A stretch of DNA of 64,000 bases from Arcuatula senhousia. Taxonomy: Eukaryota; Mollusca; Bivalvia; Mytilida; Mytilidae. Location of the stretch: the NCBI GenBank assembly GCA_963971305.1, contig OZ020307.1, positions 58,525,702 to 58,589,701 on the forward strand, written 5' to 3'. Position numbers and translations under genes: made by a program. Of the stretch, positions 47,746-57,176 are shown one piece after another; the stretch's first letter is position 1, and the number at the start of each line of letters is the position of its first letter. Below the pieces are notes generated by a model, which was given only the letters and a program-made list of their open reading frames with translations, ran no database searches and was not told the DNA's origin.

Positions 47746-49634
47746 CCGGCTAGTTACAAGAAACAGGTTTGTTCCCCGTTTAAACCTGACAATCAACGGT
47801 TTACTTAAACCTACGGTAGAGTCCGGTATGATCCTGATTAGTTCCCCATTGTCAGTTATTTGGTGGATGTTGCCTGAACTATATCCAGCTACATAGAAGT
47901 TCCCTTCATCGTCCCTCCCAATTCCGAAAGGAAATGACAGCTGATTGTTTGTATATGTAAATTTCTTTTCATCATTGACCACATAGCTAACAGAACTGTT
48001 GCCGTCTCCATAGCAAAAGTCCCTTTTCCCGGATGTTGATAAGTAATACGAGTTTCCTGCTGTCTTCACGGACTTCACTTTGGTTCCAGATGTTTTATCG
48101 ACCCAAGTTAGTTGGCATTGGCTCCCAATAAGGAACTGATTGTCATCAAAAACAGAAACACCGTACACAGGAACATCGGCCAGTTTCATTGTATTTAGTA
48201 ACGTCATATCTTCAGAGTTTATTATGTACAATACTTTTACACTGGACGATACTACAACCTTTTGCTCTGACAATAGGCAGAGATCATTTGGATTAGTCGC
48301 CATTGATAATTCTCCCAAAATCTCGCCATTTTGGTCATACTTGACGACTTTCTGCGCTCTTGCAGCGCTAAACAACATCTCATCACCCGAAAAAATCCCA
48401 CTAATCTCTCCATCTAGTGTTAAATCTATAGTTCTGATTATCTTGATTTTCCCATTTCGAAAATCAGTTCTATTTAAATTCAGTTTACTTTTATCGTATT
48501 TTAGTTTTGTTTCTCCAATTTTCAGTTCACCAATGGATATTTTCTCGTTAAAAGCTTTAGCAAGGGTAGAGACTTCAAACCGGACGGTAGTATTTATCAT
48601 TTTGTTTAAAGTATCCTGTATCTCGTTCTGTAACTTTTCAATTTTTGGTTGTATTTCGTTAAAAATGACAAGACATTGTTGTTCTGACCCATGTTGAACA
48701 ACTCCAGCAAGCATTCTTTTCCAATTTGATACCGCGCTTTTAAAGCTTGTGAAGTCATTGATATCGTCTGTAACTTTTATTGAGTTTTGCTTCTTAGTTG
48801 CATCCAGTTCACCCAGTATTTTATTGAGTGTCCTATCCAGATGAACTTTCATTTCTTTGACCATTTTCGTCAAGAATGTTTCTATCTTGGTCGTTTCATT
48901 CTCGAAGTTTTCGTCGCTTTCATTTCTACCACTTATCACGTCTGTGAGAACCTGTTCAAAGTGTTGCAATTGCGAAAGCAAGTCGATCACTTCCTCATTT
49001 TGCTTTATGCCAAAAGTTGCTTCCTCGATGGATTTCACCTTGTCACATTTCCTGTGGGAAAGAGTGGCACATAACGCGCAACATGCCTTCTTGTGGTCGA
49101 CGCAGTACACTTGTACTGTGCTCTCTCGGTGGACGTCACAGAAAACCACCTTCGAAATATTTACAGACTCTTGGTTTTGAATATCAGCAATAGGTATCAA
49201 CTCGTGTTTAGAAGTCATCTTGAACTTCTTGTGGCATAACATACACCGTTCACAAAAAGCCTCTTCGCAAAAGCTACAGTACACCACGTTACTGCTTTAC
49301 TTTTATCTTCACAAGAATCACAAAGTTTCTCAGATTTCTCGATCGACTTTTTATCTAGCATGGAAACGACATAATTGTTTACAGGCAATCGATTAACACA
49401 TACCTCAGCATTATTGACATTTTCGACATCCACGATGGGTTGTCTGCAAACCGGACACGGAATTTCGCCCTTCTTATCTTTGAATGAGTCTATATACGCA
49501 CGAATGCATGACTTACAGAACGTATGAAGACACGGTAAAAATTTTGGCACCTTAAAGATTTCGAGACAAATCGTACATTTCAAAAGGTCGTCAAAATTGT
49601 CATTTGTTTTCTTAGGATCCTCCGCTGTCGCCAT
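47722..49634 (-). pseudogene. TRIM-family RING/B-box E3 ligase-like gene, frameshifted and 3'-truncated
   Basis: The first part (49634-49290) encodes a C3HC4 RING (C20, C23, C35, H37, C40, C43, C60, C63) and the start of a B-box (CDSCEDKSKAV). A one-base shift near 49287 puts the rest in another frame (49287-47722). That part holds the remainder of the first B-box (CSFCEEAFCERC), a B-box 2 (C50, H53, C62, H65, C70, C73, H78 of that frame), a coiled coil of about 130 residues and a C-terminal NHL/beta-propeller-like region. The frame closes with RFKRGTNLFLVTSRDPGRSCL, the last residues probably coming from the adjoining LINE. It is intronless, as many bivalve TRIM genes are. RING domains recruit E2-ubiquitin; the specific role is unknown. 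The shift could also be an assembly error. Confidence 0.8.
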
Positions 49635-49664
49635 TTTCTTTGCTTTTAAACTTCCTGGTTTATT

Positions 49665-49830
49665 TGTAACGTGTCATATTACAAATACCAAAAACGCGGG
49701 TATGAACGGTTAGTTTGGATATGCTATATATCGATATTTCAAGGAGTAACCTCTCATCAGTAGCATTTAAATCAAAAGATTGGAAGGTCAAAATCCAAAA
49801 CTGTTGAAAACGAAAAGTACTCAAAAATAT
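49665..49830. repeat. Dispersed repeat family F copy with hammerhead-like core
   Basis: Contains ACAAATACCAAAAACGCGGG, GGATATGCTATATATCGATA, TTTCAAGGAGTAACCTCTCA, TCAGTAGCATTT and TTGGAAGGTCAAAATCC. On the minus strand it reads CUGAUGA (plus 49754-49760), GAGG-UUACU-CCUU (49741-49753), GAAA (49737-49740), then a short stem III and AUC with the C at 49718. See the finding. The copy lies just upstream of the TRIM start. Confidence 0.6.
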
Positions 49831-51024
49831 ATATATTTCAAATATATCATATATCATGTAAAGTTTTAACAGGGGTCTTTGGCAAGGTTAATGAGGACAC
49901 CTGACTCTGAAAATATCTGCTCATTAAAAATCTAATGTTATTCCCTTAAATATCAAATAATGTTGACATCTTTCATATAAAACTAAAATAAAGATAGGTC
50001 GTTCAAAGTTTGACTAAATTACCATGGCTATTAAAAGAAAGGACGTACATATAAAATGCATAAAACTAAAAAAAAAAAATTCATTACAAATTTGATTTTA
50101 TTTGATCAGAATTAATATTATTAAGCAAACTTTGATATAAGAGTGAGAAAATTGGGGGTCACCAACTTCGTTTTGAATCTGCCTGTAGAATAAATAAATA
50201 CACATATAGGCCGGTGACCAAGACCACATTTCAAAAAGTTTAATCGTCATGAATAACATACAGCTATATCATACCTCTTTTGATTCCTTACTGTCTCTTC
50301 TTCAAAATCAGATTGGTCGTCAAAGCCAAAATTGGTGCAAATGTTCATAAAACAAGGTCAAAGGTCAACATGTGCTCTTTGAACTTTTTGCATAAACACA
50401 ATTTTCTTACGATTGAAGAGATATTTGAGGTACCAAAACCGACTTAACCCATTAGACTTGATATTTGACTATATTTGTACCGATTTTCATGCCAATTCAA
50501 AGTAAAATATAAACTTTCTCGATTATAGATACCTTTGAAAAGGGGGAGGGTTTTTGTGTCATTTTGACACCTAAAAGTTTTTTATCTAGAAAATTCCATG
50601 ACCTTTTAAATGTTAATTTTGATAAAATGTGCAAGAAGTATCATATCTCTTTTAATATTTAAAAGGTAATCAGCATAAACTAAACATAAGGCGTAAAATT
50701 TGGACAAAATGACATGTATCCCAAACAAATTTGTGAATTACAAAAATATCTGTTTTTACAAAAGTTCAGAACTATTGCAATTTTACTATTATTTTTTGCA
50801 TAAACTTAAACTAGAAGTAGACAGTTTTCAAATACATCATTAAACATGAAATTATCGGATTTGTTAATCACTAACATCGAAATTTATTTAGAAAAAAGGG
50901 GGAGGGCCATCAAAACTATATCAAAAAAGTATATCACGTTTAAATAAGTAAAAAAGAAATACCTTTGACCAACACTTAATCGATCTTTGGCAACGTGACG
51001 GGTGTGCTATAGCAAGCAGGAACT
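49831..51024. other. AT-rich intergenic, nothing recognised
   Basis: Runs such as AAAAGGGGGAGGG (50538) occur, but no supported gene or repeat. Confidence 0.4.
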
Positions 51025-51235
51025 GCTTACTCTTCCGGAGCACCTGAGTTCACTCTCGTTTCGACTTGAGTTCGCGTTGCTGAATGCGGTTTTGTTGTTA
51101 TGGGTGTGTGTTTTATGTTGTTATGTGGTTTGTTTTGTTGTGATGATTTTTTGTCTGCCGGTTTTGTCTTTGTCTTCACGGTTTTATGATACTGATTACC
51201 CCTTTGGTACACCTTTGCTTCTTTGTTTAAAATAT
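51025..51235 (+). repeat. Dispersed repeat family A, best copy
   Basis: GGAGCACCTGAGTTCACTCT, CGTTTCGACTTGAGTTCGCG, GTTTTGTTGTGATGATTTT, GGTTTTGTCTTTGTCTTCACGG and CTTTGGTACACCTTTGCTTC, in the family order. Confidence 0.7.
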
Positions 51236-52439
51236 TATATATGAAAAATGAAAAATTATTTACATTGATTTTTAACAATTACAGTGTAAAATTTACAATC
51301 ACTAACGCATTTGTACATGCATTGCAGAGAATACACACATTTGGCTTTTTCGTTTCTGTCGCACAAAAAGCATTTCCTTAGCCACCAATCTTTTTCAAAT
51401 ATTATTTTTGTTCTTTTTCCATTTATGTTCTAGATCCAGAAAGAGGCAGTTGCTTAAAAATTCTGAAGCAGATTTGAAACATATACATATAACACATTTT
51501 CATCGGCCAATTGGGGGACAGTAGACAGTGACCATTATTTCACATCTACGTCACATGTATTAAACATTTCTTGAATTAGCCAGTTTTAATGCGTTTAACA
51601 AGTTTTTCAATTTCTCAGAGTTAACAGAAATGATCAAAAAGCTAGTGTGGTATTATGGAGCAACCATATTATTTTTATCCACAAAAATTTCACATATTCC
51701 GAAAATAAAAAGGCGCGTGAAGATGATGAAAAATCCATGCCCTAAATAAAAATCTAATGGTTGCTCCCTTAGTTTATAGCAGCGTCAGTAAAAATGAAGT
51801 ACAATGTATCATACAAGTTATATAATGAGACAACAAATTTACTTATACTTATCATTTAGTGTTGAAAGTGTTTTTAATTGTTTGGCTATAGTTGCAGAAT
51901 TTTACAAAAGGAATATAAACTTTTGAAAGAAAATGGAAACTAATTTTATGTGTGAAAAACTCGACTTCAGTCATAAAAAAATATACTGCTTTTTGGTTTT
52001 TAAAAGTACATTTTGACCTATACAAAGGCCCCTGGAAGAATATGTAGACAATGAAAACATTTGCCTGCTTGTATGTATGTCTTTTTTCTTTGACATTAAG
52101 GCATATTAATGCAAATTTCCAAGATTGATTTTAAATTGAATAAGTTTCAAGTACCTTGTACATTTATATTCGACGGCCCATGAAGACATTGCTCCTATGA
52201 TGATTAATTTCGAATCCTGTATTTGCACTGGAACACTCAACTACAAGAAACTTTTTTTTGCCATTAACTTTTCAAACTTGTTTTCTGCGATGACCTGGTT
52301 TAACCTACCCACTGCAATACCTGTACCAAGTAAAGACAACTGTGAACTGATCATTTTAGTTAAGATTTATGGCGTTTCAGACTAACTATATTTGCAAATA
52401 TTAGCTTTAAATTGGAACGTCTGTGCCATGACTAAAGAA
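51236..52439. other. AT-rich intergenic, nothing recognised
   Basis: No supported feature. Confidence 0.4.
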
Positions 52440-52600
52440 AGGAGCGTTTGTTTGTTGGTTTGTGTTGAACGCCCTTTATTGACGCACCTGGATCATGTAG
52501 GGCGGTCAGTTTTAATGGTGGGGGAAACCGGAGTACTTGGAGGAAACCACAAACCTTGGGCAGGTAACTGACAAACCTAATCGCATACAGTTAAGGACTA
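52440..52600. repeat. SINE-like dispersed repeat
   Basis: GTTGAACGCCCTTTATTGACG, then GGGGAAACCGGAGTACTTGG and AGGAAACCACAAACCTTGGG, then CTGACAAACCTAATCG. This is a pattern I remember from molluscan SINE-like repeats. No A/B box promoter was clearly identified. Confidence 0.4.
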
Positions 52601-54054
52601 AAGAAAGGAAACGCTTTTAAAAACATGGATTGTGACAGTTAATTTGACTTGCATAATATTTAGGATAGATGCAGACAATTGGAAACACCAAATGTACATT
52701 CGACCTGACATTTAAGAAAAAGAAACACTGACAACACGAACAAGATTACATGTATCAGTGGGTAACGACACGACTTAAAATAACGTGAGATAACTTTTAT
52801 AGGGAAAAGTAATCGGTTTCCTAATTTACAAATACCAAAACGCGGGTCCTCTTTTAGATTTAATGGCTGTGTCCATCACACATAGTAATGAAAAAGGATA
52901 TAAAAATCCTATAGTAACCAACAAAATCAAGAAGACACACAGTACAATACAGTAGAGACGAAAACTTTGTGAATTTCTCAAAAACGAGAAATGCTTAAAT
53001 TGAACTCTTGCAATCTGATGTATGTATATGCAGTAATAGCTTCTTCAATATACACAAACTGATTACTTTCTGTTTGTGACAACCTTTAAAGCCTGCAAAA
53101 GACCAGTTCGCATAGCTAAGGATTTAAAACAATTGTAGACAAAAACTTATGGTACTGTTCACATTCAAAAGGCGTTATTAAGAACACTTTCTTGCATAAA
53201 TCAGAGATATTTCTTTTTCACAAATCAAAATCATAGATTCACCGTCTTTGGTTTTGTTTTTAAAATTATGTGATATCAAAAACTTTATTTACATACTATT
53301 TTGAAATAATAAATGACAGACCATTTAGAAAAATGTATTTTTACCATAAATGTACAATTATTAACCTTATAAAAAGCAGAATTTTCAAATAAATCAACAA
53401 AATACAAAAGCAAGTAATCGAGTTTTTGGGTGCACTCGACATGTTTTTATTGTGAAGGTGATTAGTATCTAAAACATATCGGATTAACGGAAATTTCCGT
53501 GAAATAGACATATCTTTTCTATCCATATCATCTTTGAAAATGAATGAATACTTTATGAATACAAGAGAATTTTGGAATTTTACACATTGATTTTAAGGCT
53601 CTTGCCTTAAATACTGTTTTCGGCATATATAATTTCAAAAATATCGTAGCATATTTGATAAATGAAATTCGGAAGTTAGTGTTTCATGATTTTTATGCAG
53701 AATTTATGTCTTTTGAATCCAAAATTTCTTTTGTCAGGGAGTTTATACTCCATAGGTTTATGTTTTTATGTAAAACGATGAAGGTTTTTGTAAAAAAATG
53801 TTCTAAAAACCGACAATTTTTGACATTTTCAATCGGAAATTGACATTTTTCGAAAGCGACTTTTGTAGATATATCTTTCTTTTTTTTCTCAAAAAACTTA
53901 TTTTTGCAAAAAATTGCACCGTACGACTTTTTGACGACCAAGCCAAATTTAAAGAATAATCATTTTTCTAAAAACGTGCCAAATTTCAGCTGTATGTTAT
54001 GAAGTGAAATTAAACTCTCTTAATAATCGACTTTTATAAAGTTGGTCACCGCAC
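52601..54054. other. AT-rich intergenic
   Basis: A fragment of family F (ACAAATACCAAAACGCGGG) lies at 52828-52847. No gene supported. Confidence 0.4.
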
Positions 54055-54205
54055 TAATACCAAAACGGTTATAAAACGGTGTAATTTGGTTATGCTGTAT
54101 ATGCATATTTCAAGGAGTAACCTCTCATCAGCAGCGTTTGAATCGAAACATTGGAAGGTCAAAACCAAAAGTATTGAACAACGAAAAGTACTCAAAACCA
54201 AAAGA
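54055..54205. repeat. Dispersed repeat family F copy with hammerhead-like core
   Basis: Contains GGTTATGCTGTATATGCATA, TTTCAAGGAGTAACCTCTCA, TCAGCAGCGTTTGAATCG and TTGGAAGGTCAAAACC. The minus strand keeps CUGAUGA (54125-54131), GAGG-UUACU-CCUU and GAAA (54108-54111), and a perfect UAUGC/GCAUA stem III. The cleavage triplet is AAC, not NUH. Confidence 0.65.
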
Positions 54206-54235
54206 ATTTATAAGTTCGAACATATGGAACGCCAA

Positions 54236-54720
54236 ATTAACATATATTCAATTAATTGTACCTATCTTCAATTGAATTATACCTATCTTCAATTCAATTA
54301 TAGATATCTTCAATTCAATTATACCTATCTTCAATTCAATTGTACCTAGGAACAATTCAGCACAATTAAAGATATCTTCAATTCAATTGTACCTATCTTC
54401 AATTCAATTGTACCTATCTTCAATTCAATTAAACCTATCTTCAATTGAATTATACCTATCTTCAATTCAATTATAGATATCTTCAATTCAATTAAACCTA
54501 TCTTCAATTCAATTGTACCTAAGTACAATTCAGCACAATTAAAGATATCTTCAATTCAATTATACATATCTTCAATTCAATTGTACCTAGGTACAATTCA
54601 GCACAATTAAAGATATCTTCAATTCAATTGTACCTATCTTCAATTCAATTAAACCTATCTTCAATTGAATTGAACCTATCTTCAATTGAATTAAACCTAT
54701 CTTCAATTCAATTGTCTCTA
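54236..54720 (+). repeat. 21-bp satellite, left arm
   Basis: About 22 units of a 21-bp motif, CTATCTTCAATTCAATTGTAC, with regular variants (GATATC for CTATC, TTATA for TTGTA, GAATT for CAATT). A longer sub-block ending TACAATTCAGCACAATTAAAG recurs near 54343, 54529 and 54592, so there is higher-order structure. Open frames across it on both strands are artefacts of the 21-bp (7-codon) period. Confidence 0.9.
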
Positions 54721-55985
54721 TAGAAAACTAGAAAATGTGTCTATGAGCCACAGGATGGCCCTCCCGTTCTTGAAATATCATCGACCCTCAATGTGCATTA
54801 CCTGGGATACGTGAAATATTATTGACCCCTAACATGTAGTATTCAAGATATGGACCTTAACCAAGAACTTAACCAAAGTCATTCATGCGTAAAATATAGG
54901 TCACAGTCACCTCATTTCTAGTGGGTGGTGTCACCTTACCTAAGACACATCTAGTAGTGAAATATCATTGACCCCCAACATCTAGTATCCAAGTTATGGA
55001 CCTTAACCAAGAACTTAACCGAAGTCATTCATGTGTAAAATATAGGTCACAGTGACCTAATTTCTATTGGGTGGTGTCACCTTACCTAAGACACATCTAG
55101 TGGTGAAATATCATTGACCCCCAACATCTAGTATCCAAGTTATGGACCTTAACCAAGAACTTAACCAAAGTCATTCATGCGTAAAATATAGGTCACAGTG
55201 ACCTAATTTCTAGTGGGTGGTGTAGCCCTACCCAAGACCCATCTGGTGGTGAAATATCATTGACCCCCAACATCTAGTATCCGAGTAATGGACCTTAACC
55301 AAGAACTTAACCAAAGTCATTCATGCGTAAAATATAGGTCACAGTGACCTAATTTCTATTGGGTGGTGTCACCTTACCTAAGACACATCTAGTGGTGAAA
55401 TATCATTGACCCCCAACATCTAGTATCCAAGTTATGGACCTTAACCAAGAACTTAACCAAAGTCATTCATGCGTAAAATATAGGTCACAGTGACCTAATT
55501 TCTAGTGGGTGGTGTAGCCCTACCCAAGACCCATCTGGTGGTGAAATATCATTGACCCCCAACATCTAGTATCCGAGTAATGGACCTTAACCAAGAACTT
55601 AACCAAAGTCATTCATGCGTAAAATATAGGTCACAGTGACCTAATTTCTATTGGGTGGTGTCACCTTACCTAAGACACATCTAGTGGTGAAATATCATTG
55701 ACCCCCAACATCTAGTATCCAAGTTATGGACCTTAACCAAGAACTTAACCGAAGTCGTTCATGCATAAAATATAGGTCACAGTGACCTAATTTCTAGTGG
55801 GTGGTGTAGCCCTACCCAAGACCCATCTGGTGGTGAAATATCATTGACCCCCAACATCTACTATCCCAGTAATGGACCTTAACCAAGAACTTAACCAAAG
55901 TGTTACGGACGGACGTACGGACGTACGGACGGACGGACGGACAAGGGTAAAACTATATGTCCGATCCACATACGTGGTCGGGCCA
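54721..55985. mobile_element. Pearl/Helentron-like element: eight 146-bp units, ACGG run, hairpin
   Basis: The fixed word GAACTTAACC recurs at 54865, 55011, 55157, 55303, 55449, 55595, 55741 and 55887. Every spacing is 146 bp, without indels. From unit 3 on, two unit types alternate (GTCACCTTACCTAAGACAC with AAGTTATGG, versus GTAGCCCTACCCAAGACCC with G/CAGTAATGG), giving a 292-bp higher-order repeat. An ACGG/ACGT run (55913-55941) and a hairpin (CCGATCCAC with GTGGTCGG, 55961-55981) follow. This is the layout of pearl/CvE-type bivalve elements. No coding sequence. Confidence 0.7.
55045..55787. promoter_or_regulatory. Six perfect palindromic ERE motifs, one per 146-bp unit
   Basis: AGGTCACAGTGACCT, whose 13-bp core GGTCACAGTGACC equals the classical vitellogenin oestrogen response element, starts (core) at 55045, 55191, 55337, 55483, 55629 and 55775. 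A seventh at 54899 has one change (GGTCACAGTCACC). Whether any receptor binds is unknown; the sequence match is exact. Confidence 0.6.
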
Positions 55986-56125
55986 TAAAAAAGAGATGTG
56001 GAATAAGTGTACGCGACACAGCCCACAATTAAACGGCAATTTAGAAAAACCACAATGGACAACCGCCAGCAGCCTTCAACGAGGCCATTTGGCACTGCTC
56101 GCGGTTATGCAATATAATTATGCAA
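55986..56125 (-). repeat. Family B fragment, inverted
   Basis: GATGTGGAATAAGTGTACGCG, CACAATGGACAACCGCCAGC and AGCCTTCAACGAGGCC match the outer half of family B in reverse complement. Confidence 0.6.
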
Positions 56126-56258
56126 TATATATCTATAATTGAATTGAAGATAGGTATAATTCAATTGAAGATAGGTGTAATTGAATTGAAGATATCTTCA
56201 AATGAATTGAAGATATCTTCAAATGAATTGGAAATATCTCCAAATGAATTATGGAGAT
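56126..56258 (-). repeat. 21-bp satellite, right arm, before the BEL insertion
   Basis: ATTGAATTGAAGATAGGT and related units are the reverse complement of the left-arm satellite. The array ends at GAGAT (56254-56258), the target duplication of the BEL element. Confidence 0.8.
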
Positions 56259-56986
56259 TATGACTGCCTAGAGCCTAGTTAAACCTTTGATGGCCTCATG
56301 TTAGGGACTAACACCATGTAATGTTGTTGAAAAAACTTTATTACAGCCTTGCCATCAGAAATGGTGAAAAACTACAAAGACAAAAAATAACTACATACAA
56401 TACGTGGACAAATAAAATCATGAGCTATGAAAATGTTGTACATCAAAAAAGAACCTACAAGTACAATGTCTGGTTGTTTTATTACAAGAGTGATATATAC
56501 CAAGTATAGGATTAAACTATGTTTAGTGTGTCATGAATACATATTCCAGCAATAAAAAATGCATATTAGTTACTCAAATATCATAAAAGATGAAGTAAAT
56601 AACACATTACACAAATAAACCGTTTTGCCGATTCGCATGTAAACAACACTGACAGGGGAGGTTTTACACCATACAACAAAAATATCGATTCGCACTTTCA
56701 TATACAGTGGTAACATTGTGACAATCGTAGGAGTAAAATAAAGTACAAAAACGTAAATTAACGGGCCTAAAAGTTATCGCTTATGGAGAATACGATAACT
56801 ACATGATAATTAACAAATGCAATTAATAAAATAAAAAACTTACGCCGTGGTATCAAGAGGATTTGCAGAGCAAAAACAATGTGTAAACTTTATCGGAAGT
56901 AATCAAAAATAGTAAGTAAAAACAAATCTGGACAAATGTCCGGAAACCAATAAAAGTTAAAAGTACGTAAATGCTGAGACATGACA
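56259..56986 (-). repeat. BEL element 3' LTR
   Basis: In element orientation it begins TGTCATGTCTCAGC and ends GGCAGTCATA. It carries TATATA (56494-56499) and, about 150 bp further, AATAAA (plus 56337-56342). These would place R between them. Confidence 0.9.
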
Positions 56987-56996
56987 CTCCCCGTCT
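56987..56996 (-). other. Polypurine tract of the BEL element
   Basis: In element orientation AGACGGGGAG lies directly against the 3' LTR, the expected place for the plus-strand primer. It is short and has one pyrimidine. Confidence 0.5.
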
Positions 56997-57176
56997 GATA
57001 TTCAAAAATATCACCACATTATTATAGATTACAATGATTAAATGTATTGAATACAAGGTCAACAATAGACAAATTAAGGGTACTTCTTGTATGCCCTAGC
57101 ACAAAATGAAGAAAAAAGTTAAAAACACTATAACCATAATACATGACCATCAGTATTGTTCTTAAAAGACAGTTTC
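56997..57176 (-). other. BEL element 3' untranslated region
   Basis: About 180 bp between the polyprotein stop and the polypurine tract, with no coding content. Confidence 0.6.

Noticed and set aside
54086..54528. Repetitive YLQFNYT / LKIGLIE peptides on both strands
   Set aside because: The 21-bp satellite has a 7-codon period and so stays open by construction; not a gene.
54236..55990. Regular direct repeats that could suggest a CRISPR array
   Set aside because: No unique spacers: whole units repeat end to end. The context is eukaryotic.
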